Under the pieces are notes generated by a model, which saw nothing but the letters and a program-made list of their open reading frames with translations, had not been told where the DNA came from and searched no databases. The position numbers and the translations under genes were made by a program. This document shows positions 50,901-59,755 of a DNA stretch of 64,000 bases, one piece after another. This DNA comes from Cardinalis cardinalis (Eukaryota > Chordata > Aves > Passeriformes > Cardinalidae), in assembly GCA_014549065.1 (NCBI GenBank), contig JACDOX010000016.1:4751803-4815802 (forward strand), written 5' to 3'. Position 1 is the first letter of the stretch, and each line of letters opens with the position of its first letter.

Positions 50901-51420
50901 AGACGGCTGTAGTCCACGGGATGCACAGAAGAACTAAACAGNGCTTAAAAAAAATTAAATTCTGCCTTGCAACAGTAAACACACCTTTTCCCCAGGTGTC
51001 GGATTAATAAGCACNACTGTATCCAGAGCACAAGAGCTAAGCAGCTCTCAGCGGGAACAGCTCATGAGCTTGGAATATTTTTGCTCCCCGGGCGCGACCA
51101 GGTGTTACAAACCTCGCTCCCTCCACGTGGAAAATAAGTTCTGGAGATCACAGCAGTCAGGTCCACCCAGATTCACCCAACACCCCCTCCAATGCAAGCG
51201 GCCGGCTCTCCCCTCTCCCCGCCCGTGCCCGACGGGCCGCCCCGGGCTCGGAGCTCCAACTCCGGGCCCACCCGGCCGNCTCCTACTCACAGTCCAGGTG
51301 CTTCTTCTTGGGGCCCATNACCTCGTGGGTCGTNGCCTTGCACACNGNNTTNGNGACGGCCGAGCCGGTCACGCTGTGCTGCGCCGCCGTGATGCGGTCG
51401 GTGATCGACTGTCCCGACAT
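26931..51420 (-). CDS. PICALM/AP180-family clathrin assembly protein, third paralogue (22 coding exons)
   Basis: Exons in transcript order: 51291-51420, 43647-43789, 42387-42462, 41457-41559, 41172-41265, 40956-41067, 39807-39913, 39173-39214, 35677-35762, 34474-34597, 33714-33850, 33318-33421, 32304-32450, 31816-31875, 31600-31710, 30828-30959, 30678-30708, 30067-30187, 28127-28150, 27942-27998, 27510-27617, 26931-26945. They join to 2,064 nt, in frame throughout (687 aa, or 679 without the microexon). Residues 1 to about 290 form the ANTH domain, with the phosphoinositide motif KATTHEVMGPKKKH, LFERTANSSWVVVFKALITT and YFDMKKTQCKEGLDIYKK. A long Ser/Thr/Pro-rich tail follows, with DLF and DIF motifs, an NPF and the PICALM-type end IQFM. 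By family knowledge it recruits clathrin and AP2 to PIP2 membranes. Residues such as NNYLDKSAMQG, KRGIDG and DFDANPNE differ from PICALM and SNAP91 as I recall them, so I call it a separate paralogue. Confidence 0.94.
28127..28150 (-). other. 24-nt microexon NGVHYPAY
   Basis: Between exons at 30067-30187 and 27942-27998, the minus strand has ATGCCAG, 24 coding bases (Asn-Gly-Val-His-Tyr-Pro-Ala-Tyr) and a GTAAGT donor. It is phase 0 on both sides, so it can be included or skipped without a frame change. It matches the position and character of the NGMHFPQY segment that I recall as an optional piece of PICALM. Confidence 0.8.
29974..29999. repeat. 26-bp perfect AT palindrome
   Basis: A 26-bp sequence of only A and T, beginning AAATTAAATTT, equals its own reverse complement. 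It lies in an intron of the PICALM-like gene just downstream of the exon at 30067-30187. It could extrude as a cruciform; no function is implied. Confidence 0.7.
32751..32826. repeat. 38-bp direct tandem duplication
   Basis: Two copies of a 38-bp unit starting ATCTACCTTTTAAATACCAT stand head to tail in an intron of the PICALM-like gene. They differ at about three positions. Confidence 0.85.
35763..39172 (-). other. Intron 8 of the PICALM-like gene (3.4 kb)
   Basis: This is the second-longest intron of the gene. It is AT-rich, with an A-rich stretch of AAC/AAACC runs near 36890-36945. No nested exon, RNA gene or nameable transposon is visible. Other introns of the gene over 300 bp likewise show nothing I can name. 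Confidence 0.5.
39173..51420 (-). other. ANTH-domain exons (1-8) of the PICALM-like gene
   Basis: Exons 1-8 encode the membrane-binding ANTH domain, one of the best-conserved parts of the family. Exon 1 (130 nt) contains six N bases, so residues 23 and 25 cannot be read. Two adjacent ATGs (51421-51423 and 51418-51420) precede SGQS; the second gives the usual MSGQS start, while the first has G at -3 and would add one Met. Exon 8 (42 nt) encodes QVGIDQGDIPDLTQ, which closes the folded domain. Intron 1 is 7.5 kb, the longest in the gene. I see no nested gene in it, only a 14-bp triplet repeat at 48438-48475. Confidence 0.9.
48438..48475. repeat. 14-bp tandem repeat, 2.7 copies
   Basis: CCAGAATTACAGTG is repeated almost three times in intron 1 of the PICALM-like gene. 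Confidence 0.85.
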
Positions 51421-51830
51421 CATCGCCGCGGCCCTGGCGGCGGCTCCGCCGCGTCCCCCCGCAAGGCCGGGCCGGCGGCTCCCCCGCGGCCGGGGGCGAG
51501 CGCAGCCTCCCGGAGGAAGGGCGCCGGCGGCTCCCTCCGGCAGGAGCGCTCGCCGGGCTCCGCCTCAGCGGCTCCTGTCGGCCGCCGCCGCCGGGGCTCT
51601 TCCCGCTGCTCCGCGGAGCGGCGGCGGTGATCGCTCGGCTCCCGGCACCGCTCTGCGCTGCCGCCTCCGCCCGCGGGTGCGCCCCGGCTTTCCCTTTCAC
51701 ATTACGCTCGCAGACAAAATGGCGGCGGCCGCGGCGTCAGGTGACCGCGCGCCCGCCCCGCTCCCGCCCCGCCGCTGCCGAGCGGGGCCGGGACCCGGCT
51801 GGGTCGGGACCGGGAGAGGAGCGGGAGCCG

Positions 51831-51895
51831 AACGGGGCTGGCAGCGGAACGGGGCTGGGAACGGGGCTGGGAACGGGGCTGGGAGCGGGGCAGGA
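51831..51895. repeat. 12-bp GC-rich minisatellite
   Basis: The unit AACGGGGCTGGG occurs about five times with small changes, roughly 400 bases upstream of the PICALM-like start codon and inside its CpG island. Confidence 0.85.
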
Positions 51896-51989
51896 GCCGA
51901 GGCCGCCCCCCACGCCGGGCCTCAGGTGTCCGCGGGCGGTGGGACCACCCCCGCCGAGGCGCTCCGTGACTCGCCGCCCCAGCACCGGA

Positions 51990-52262
51990 AAATCACACAA
52001 TCAGCTTTGGATGGAAAAGACCTGTGCGATCATTCATCCCAGGCTGTGACCGAGCACCACCGTGTCAACCACACCAGGGCACTGAGTCTTTTCTTAAACA
52101 CCTCAGGGTCGGTGACTCCAGCACCTCCCTGGGCAGCCCGTTCCAGTGTCTAATCACCTTTTCTGTGAAGAAATTCCTCCCAATGCCCAACCTAAACCTC
52201 CCCCGTACAGCTGGAGACTGTGATCTCTGTTTCTGTCACTATCTGCGTGGGAGACGAGGCCA
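51990..52262 (-). mobile_element. CR1 LINE fragment 1
   Basis: The + strand shows the typical reverse-complement 3' end of avian CR1: AATCACACAATC, TTTGGATGGAAAAGACC, then GGTGACTCCAGCACCTCCC, CTGGGCAGCCCGTTCCAG, and GTGAAGAAATTCCTCCCA. It is 5'-truncated and non-coding, and abuts the CpG island. Confidence 0.85.
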
Positions 52263-52423
52263 CTCCCCAGGCGGCTGAGCCTCCTTTCGGGGAATTGCCC
52301 GCGGCTCTTTGTTCGTGGGCGGCTGTGAGTGACGGACNGGACCGGCCGGGCCCTCACGGCCGGGCCGGCGGGACAAGCACCGGCGAGAGGCGGGGGCCGA
52401 GGGGAATGGTCGAGATGAGATTT

Positions 52424-52514
52424 TCATCACAGACCACAACGGTTTGGGGTGGAAGGGACCGTGGGATGGTCTGGTTCCACCTACCTGCCATGGGCAGGGA
52501 CACCTGCTAGACGC
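52424..52514 (-). mobile_element. CR1 LINE fragment 2 (short)
   Basis: A short stretch contains GGTTTGGGGTGGAAGGGACC followed by TGCCATGGGCAGGGACACC, both signatures of CR1 3' ends in the same orientation as the neighbouring copies. Confidence 0.7.
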
Positions 52515-52639
52515 GGTTACACTAATTTCTGTGGTGATGAGTTTTCTCTTGCGGACTTTACTTTCAGAAGCAACGTCTGCGGAAAGAAAAGGGGAAAAAA
52601 AGAGCCCAACCTCCCATGCTGAGCCTGTTTCAAGGGGCT

Positions 52640-52945
52640 GTAGATGCATTTAGGTTGGAAAAGACCCCTGGGTTCATCAAGTCAAGCCCTGAACCCAGCA
52701 CTGCCAAGCCCACCACTAAAACCTGTCACCAAGCAGTGCCACATTTTCGAAATCAGGCTTTTAAATCCCTCNGGGGCTGGTGACTCCACCACTGCCCTGT
52801 GGAGCCTGTTCCTGGGCTNGACAACACTTTTGGTGAAGAAATTTTCATACTATCCAATCTAAACCTCCCCTGGCACAACTGGAGGCCAGTTGCTCTTGTC
52901 CTGTCACTTTGTGCCTTGGGAGAAGAGAAGAAGCCACAGCCTGGA
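52640..52945 (-). mobile_element. CR1 LINE fragment 3
   Basis: TTTAGGTTGGAAAAGACCCC, GCACTGCCAAGCCCACCACT, GGTGACTCCACCACTGCCC and GTGAAGAAATTTTCATACT mark another 5'-truncated CR1 copy on the minus strand. Its far end, towards 53045, is less certain. Confidence 0.85.
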
Positions 52946-54842
52946 TGCCATGGAGCACTACTCACATGTAGCCAAACCACTGGTGGGTTCTCAAAACCTT
53001 TGCAGCTACTGATACCCAGCACAACCCTGTGAGGGAAATCCATCCCAGCCAGACCCAGAGCTGTGACAAAAGAATGCAGCATCACTACTACTCAGTAAGA
53101 CCAAACATTTCCCAGGCCTTTCCACAGAGGAGTATTTTTTTAACTTCTGCATTTATAGTAGACTAATATAAGTGTGAACACTCATACAAACAGAAGATAG
53201 AACACAGCAATAGTTATTTTTACTTTCGAGTAAAAATACAAAAAGTAAGGAGAGTAAAAAGTAGGCAGTTGAATAAGAGTGTTATAAACAAAAATCTAGC
53301 AGCTTCTGACAGTCAACTCATATTTTAGGGTGCTGATTAAAACTGTTTTGCTTAAATTATCCCTAAAGTGAAACACACCATAAATATGTGGGTAGACTGC
53401 CACAACACCAACCATTTGCTATTGCAGTACACATATAAAAGCACTAAAGCAGGAAACACTTGCACTCACAGTNCTGTGTATTTCACTAGTACACAAAACT
53501 TTTGTCTTTTCATAACATTTGTACGATATAGAAGGTGTTTCTTAGGTGCTTCAGCATATTCCTTATTGATCATGACAGGGAACAAAGACTACTGAAANAT
53601 CTTCTTACCAACTTATGCTGCATACTTAAATCATTTTTGTACCCAGCACAAAGGTTTATACATTCTCATTAACTACTATCCCCATCTTTCAGGGTGGGTG
53701 CCCAGGGCAGGAGAAGCAGCATGTGAAGTTCTTGGGCACCAACACCAGCTTGGTTTGTGTCATCACTGCAGTCACTCAATTCCTTGTGAAACTCACTCTT
53801 TTTCAGCCCAGTTCATTCCCAGTGGTTGGTCCCACTGTGGTGAGTATGTAGTGCTCACCTTGGCATCTTCATGGCTGCATCCNGAACAGTCCCGAACATT
53901 GCCAGGACCTGCCATAGCAAAACCCAGCCATAACCCTCTCTGCCAGGGGGATTTAACTTGATTGCAGCATGTTTCACGTCCATGAATGACCAGTGTGATG
54001 GACTCCATGGTCAGGTCCCCTCCTTGATCATGAGCCCATCTGTATATTCAGCTGGNGGGATGGGGAAAAAAATTAAAATTGAATACCAGGACACAGCACA
54101 ACCCTATGAGATCTGCTGTGGGGAAGATCANCTCCATTCCAGCCAGACCCAATAAATGTAAAGAGAACAACAAAGGCGAGCAGGGTCAGCAGCAGAGATG
54201 TCTCTTTTGATACCACTGAAAAGCACAGTAACACTGAACAAATATTAGTGAATGAACTGGGGTGTATAATGTCGTGAATGAAGGATTTCTATAGACCTAA
54301 GGGCATAAATGCATTAATACATGGTCACTGATATTAAATTATTGAACATTTCCTGTGCTGGGAAAAGTTACAACCTCTTCAGTCTCACTGGAAGCAGGCA
54401 ATTTCCAGCTGCCTTATTTTTGTTTTAAGGCTTGTAGTTTCTGAGGAAAAAAGTGATCTTGAGTCTTCAGAGCCTGAGGGAACATCAAAACAGTAAGAAA
54501 AGAAGAGATGGAAAGATTAAATACACATTACAAATGTCTACATCTCTTTGGGCCTGTCTAAACAGGGAAGTTCTTTTGCAATAAAGGAGGGTGTGAGCTG
54601 AAGNACAGCAGCCATTCTGTACTACCTCCTTCCCCAGCAGGGACTCACTTATTTTGTTCTGTTTCAGAAAGCCTAACTTCCACATAAAAGTGCCTGAGTT
54701 GAGTGTTTCCCTTAGCCATGGTTCTGTCTTTACTCCGTGTGCTGGTCAGGCCCAAATCTGAGTTCAAATGTCCCTCTTCAGTCAGTGCATTGACTTGCCA
54801 TGGGTTCAGGCCATNCTNTGCACCCCCTGGTTGGCTGCAGGT
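52946..54842. other. Non-genic sequence between CR1 copies
   Basis: AT-rich, low-complexity stretches (53100-53650) are followed by unique sequence. Two places (around 53020-53060 and 54090-54155) share CAGCACAACCCT and CCAGCCAGACCC phrases, which suggests a common dispersed repeat that I cannot name. No coding signal is visible. Confidence 0.4.
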
Positions 54843-55160
54843 AGAATCACAGAATCATTTAGGTTGGAAATGACCTTTAAGATCATTCAGTCCAGCCATT
54901 AACCCAGTATTGCCACAGCCACCACTAAACCATGTCTCCAAGTACCATATCTACACAGCTTTTAAATATCTCCAGGAATGGTGCCTCCACCACTGCCCTG
55001 GGCAACCTGTTCCAATGCTTGACAACTCTTTTGGTAAAGAAATTTTTCCTAGTACCAAACCTGAACCTCCTCTNNCACAACTTGAGGCTATTTCCTCTTG
55101 TCCTGTCCCTTGTTACTTGGAGGAAGAATTTGCCCTTCAGGCCTGATGTCTGCCCAGGCT
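54843..55160 (-). mobile_element. CR1 LINE fragment 4
   Basis: AGAATCACAGAATCATTTAG is followed by GTTGGAAATGACCTTTAAG, ATTGCCACAGCCACCACT, GCCTCCACCACTGCCCTGG and GGTAAAGAAATTTTTCCTAG. The octamer-derived AGAATCACAGAATC end marks the CR1 3' terminus, so the element lies on the minus strand. Confidence 0.9.
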
Positions 55161-57388
55161 AATGCAAAAAGCCTTGCTCATGGCCACTCTCCTGCACCTA
55201 TGCTTTAGTTCATTTTAGTAAAGATGAAAAGTGGAAATTATATGTACAATTTACATTTCATTCATTTTGCCGCCTTCTGTTTACTATAGGGCAGGTAATG
55301 AAGGCATCAGACAGGAAATGTAGTCCAGGCTTGGATGCATATAAATAGTGCTTGGGGATAGTGGCAGTGGAGGGAAGGGATGGTTCTGGGCTTCTGCCAT
55401 GGCTGAATGACTCAGATGGTTTTCCAGGGAAATGAGTATTTTACCAATGAGTAGTGAGTGTGTGTGCTGTGGGCTGACTCTACCTACAGCCCCAGGAATG
55501 CAAACAGTTTAGCAGCAGGTTTGTCAATAAATACCATCTGCTCAGTAGCACTGAATCCAAAATAGAGCACAACCTACCTTACTGGAGGCTGTTGTTTTGC
55601 TGATAGAGTTGAGATAAAAATCACAACTCAATTTTTATTTTTTTTTTTAATACTGTGATTGTGATCTGAAATTATAAAGCTAAATTTATTCCGGCTTGTT
55701 CAATCCCAGTTTAAACCCAGAAGAGTTAAAATGTTGTCATTAANATTTTTCCTGCTGGCCAGTAAGACATCTGCATGGAGGAGTGAGCTGTAAACAAGGC
55801 TGCTTCTTTCACAGTTCAGGCACNGAAGTGTCTGAGAAACACCTCGATTCCACACTGCCTGCAAGGGAAGGAAACAAACCATGGCAGCAGCAGAGANGGG
55901 ATTCCAGGGGGCTGAGATGGGGCTTGAGGCTGATTTCCTGATCCAGCACTCCAGTCATGAGCAATGAGTCAATCCTTGTCCCAGCCTTTCTCCATACAGG
56001 GGCACCAAGAGTTCTTCTTGACTCCCAGTTTTCCATGAGCTTTGCCAAAGCAGAGTGCTTTGGGGATCTTTGCTGCTGTGAGGTGTGGTTCAAATTGNAT
56101 GAGGAGGCTTCTGGGAGAGAAACCAGGCATCAGCATCATCNAAAAAGCCCAATACCAGAAGGAGTTTCCATGTTATTTAACTAATTCTTACCTGAACAGA
56201 GACATGACAGGAAAAACTCCACATACTGTTGTCCAACTTGGATTTATGGGTACCATATTCTGCAAGTCTCTTTTAAAGATCTTTGTTTCCCTCTCTCTGA
56301 GTTGTAAAATGTTGATAAGAAATTGAGCTCCAGAATGGGGACTTTCTATATCTGGATTTATTCAAACCTTGCAAAACTGCAAAATACAAGAAAATCAGAT
56401 CACAAGCCCCTTCCTCCAGGACCTCACCTCAAGAGACCCTGACTAGTGACCAGGTTTGTCTCAGNGCTGGTTTTGGAGCCCACAAGATGCAAAAATTGTA
56501 CACAAAACCTGGGACTTTAGGCCCTTTTTCCAAGCACCCTGCAGACATGATATTTATACTNAACAGTGTAGGAGTGCTAAAGCCACAGGCTGGTTGTCAC
56601 CTCTCCTGTCACATGGGGGAAGAAGGTCTCACTTCCTCTGTCCCTCCCATTCAGCCCCTGCCGAGGAGCAGTGACTGGGGCAGGACTTGGGAGCTGTCTC
56701 CTCTCTTCCCAGCCATCTCCAACTTCTGCCTCTCAAACTTGACTGCTGGTGAAGTTTGAACTTTTAAATTGCTGGCTTTGTATAGAGAAGAGAGAAAAGA
56801 AAGAGGAAAAGAAAGAAAGGGAAGGAAAAACTAATCTGGAGTTATGCCACAGTTGCAAAAAATGCTGGGAGGCAGAAAGGCAGAACTCCCATGGCTCCCA
56901 GTGCAGCAGCTGGTTGCTGTTCCTACCCTTAGGCTCCTTGTGTTCTTTGCAGGTGTATGGCTGTCAATAACAACAGATTTGAGAAGATTTCTGATTTATT
57001 TCTGAAGTACTTCCCTGTGAAAGAGTTTCTGTTTGGTGAAGAAGCTGTTCTGGTTCCATCTACTGAGCAATTGACCAAGGTTCATGGAAGTCTCCTTTGC
57101 CTGACTTCTCTGTTTAACATTACANTTCAATGTTTTTTAAAAAGGAAAAATAAAATAAATACTAAAATATGATGCAGTTGGTGTAATAGAATTATTCCTG
57201 GTTTGGTCTGTTACTTCCTGAGTAGCTTTATGAGAAGGGTTTTGAAAAGCAGGGAGTGAGTACAGTATCTCATACAAATTTAGGATCGAGGTTTAGGCTT
57301 GGAAGATTAGTCTTGGTTTAAGGGGGGAGGGCTCAGTTTTGGCTTTGTGACTGTCCCAGGACAAACCTTGTTTATTTTCCAGAACCAT

Positions 57389-57405
57389 ATATGTGTGTGT
57401 GTGTG

Positions 57406-57436
<31 letters not shown>

Positions 57437-57437
57437 G
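57389..57437. repeat. Compound microsatellite (GT)n(GTCT)n
   Basis: A run of about eight GT dinucleotides passes directly into about seven GTCT tetranucleotides, ending GTGTAC. Confidence 0.9.
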
Positions 57438-58887
57438 TACACTGAGCAATTCTGATACACACAGTCACTGCTGGCGTTAGCAGACACTTTGGGAAGTGTA
57501 ATTGTCACCTGAGGAAATGGCATGGCTGCCCTGCTCCAAACACTTCAGAGGGTTTGGGTTGNCAGATGACCAGTGCATTCATTCATTGTTTCCATCACCT
57601 TGGGGCTCATTCCAGGGGCCTGTCTGTGAGAGGGGACTCAGGGTGATAAGACAAGGTGTGAGGCAGGTGCTGGAGCTGTTTGNGAAACCTCAGAGACTGC
57701 ACCTTGGGGAACCTTTGGTCAGGACCAGGAGAGCCATTACACTCATCATTTTAACTATAGACCCAATAAAACCTGCAGAAGAAAGAAAGCTAAAATCATC
57801 AGCCTAATAAAATTATACAAATTGTGGACCAAAGCAGACTCCCAATGTTTCCATCCCGGCCAAGGAAAGGGAGCATACCTGGCTTGGGGAAAAAAGATCT
57901 GGGGGGGGAGCTGTGCCATGGCAACAGAGGAAGGAGCTAGAAGCACAGCCTCCAAAAAAATATAACACTGCCAATGGAAATCAATCTTGTATTAAAATCA
58001 GTTTAAAGCACTCCTGGAAATTACAGTCCATCAGGCATTAGTTTCATACCAAAGAAATAAATGGGAACAAAAAAATAACAATAAAAATGAGACATTTGGC
58101 TAAGCAGGAATAAAGAGGGACAAAGCTGCAGATGCTTATAAAGGAAAATCTTCCATTTCAGTTCCTTAAGTGTGTCAGTGAAATGGAAGATAAGGGCAGC
58201 ACATATGTTTTATCTAGACTTGCAAAAAAAAACCAAAAACCTTGAACAAACCAGAAAATGGCTTGGTCAAATGAGCTTAGGCACTTGTGAGATGCCATCA
58301 AGGCGTCTCACTGTGTTACTGAGTGCTCACAAACCTCTGAAAAGCTGATCCTGAAAGGGAGACACAAAATTAGATGCAAACAGTAGAATTACAAGTATTT
58401 TGAAATTGAAATGCTTGTTTGCAATACCTTGCTGATAGAATGAGCACCAAGTCAATGACATTGAAACACGGTGGTTTCAAAATTGTCCAAGAGATGGATT
58501 TTTTTTGAATGTGGGACTAATTTTTTCTATACAAACTCAAATAAACCAAATAAAGATATTTGAATTTACAATTTAGCACAAGCACTAAAAATTTAACCAA
58601 AACTGGGTGTTCACTGAGAGGCTTTAGAGACAATGAGATGCTGGTCACAGTGGAGGAAGGAGCCTGAGCTGGTGTTGCAGCAGGTACTGTCAGATGGAGT
58701 GGCTCCCACTGAACACAACCTGCCTTTGCCACTTGTCCTTTTGCCTGTCCTGTGGGAAATGCTGCATCCAACAAGCAGCCCCATGTGCCACAGAACTAAT
58801 AAATAAATGAAGGGATAATTTTCTATGGGTTTATGCTGGGGGACTNGCAGACAAGGCTGCAGCACAACTCTGTTGCTTAAAAGACAT

Positions 58888-58990
58888 CAGAGAAGCCACA
58901 CACTGTGAGTGTTCTAACCACAGGAAAAACTCAAATGGAAGTTCATGCTTTACTAAGTACCAGTGAATCCACATGAGAGAGAAACCTTAA
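58888..58990 (+). pseudogene. Possible C2H2 zinc-finger relic
   Basis: With one frameshift, the + strand reads EKPHT, then CEC, then SSCFTKYQ-stop-IHMREKP. This follows the C2H2 pattern of a linker (TGEKP-like), paired Cys, helix (SSxFTKHQ-like) and the next linker (IHTGEKP-like). It carries stops and a frameshift, so it is not functional. It is short, and a chance match cannot be excluded. Confidence 0.3.
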
Positions 58991-59620
58991 GTGAAGAGTG
59001 GATTTTCTGGTCTCCAATAGCCACCAACTCCCAATCAAGTTTTTTTCCCAGAGTTTAATTCATTCTCTTGCCTCTTTTGGGTTTTTTCAGCCTGATTACC
59101 TGCTCTCACAAAATTTGCAAGCAAGACATTTACTTATTTGAAAATAAGGTGGGCAGTGGGCTCAAGAATTACTGGAGAGAGGATGGATGGAGTGTGATCT
59201 TCCAGGAAAATGTTGAAAATCAGATCCCATCAGCCTGGCAGGGTTGGGAGAAGCTGCTGTGCTGAGCGTGCAGATGAGAGAGCTGAGCACGGTATTTTTA
59301 GAAAATCAGCCAAGCAGAGAGTGCCACGTTCCTTTCTGTGCTCTTCCCTTCTTTTTACACCAGCCATCATCATCCAGAGGTGAGAATGGGTGTACCAAGT
59401 ATCAGCTATAAAATAGCTGGTTTCACNAGGTAGCATTGCTAGGGAGGTGAAGTTTTGTTATCCACCACACTGCACTGGGAGGGAAAAAAATGTCAAGGGC
59501 TGGACATGTTTCAAGGCACAAGAATGCTGAGCACAGGACAGTGCCCTGTGCTCCATGGGCAGCTGGCACAAGGGTGCTCTGGCTGCTGCTGAAAGCCCTG
59601 TGGCCAAATTTCATGCACAT

Positions 59621-59755
59621 TTCCAAAGTGTGGAACACACACATGTTAACAGCACAAGCCTGTGCACATGCTTTGCTCTCATTTCCACATTTCCAAAGTG
59701 TGGAACACAGACATGTTAGCAACACAAGCCTGTGCACATGCTTTGCTGTCAGTAA
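59621..59755. repeat. 70-bp direct tandem duplication
   Basis: TTCCAAAGTGTGGAACACA starts at 59621 and again at 59691. The two copies share AGCCTGTGCACATGCTTTGCT and differ at only a few bases. Confidence 0.88.

Larger units (their letters stand above)
51190..52420 (-). promoter_or_regulatory. CpG-island promoter of the PICALM-like gene
   Basis: GC- and CpG-dense sequence surrounds coding exon 1 and extends about 0.9 kb upstream on the minus strand. An AAAATGGCGGC motif at about 51717 (+ strand) resembles a YY1 site, and GCGTCAGGTGAC lies beside it. There is no TATA box in a clear position. Open frames across this island on both strands are a by-product of high GC content. Confidence 0.75.

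Noticed and set aside
51064..52153. Open frames of 188 and 281 codons on the + strand
   Set aside because: They lie antisense to exon 1 of the PICALM-like gene and across its CpG island and a CR1 fragment, with Arg/Pro/Ala-biased composition and no domain.
52220..53085. Apparent small proteins upstream of the PICALM-like gene
   Set aside because: They are translations of CR1 fragments.
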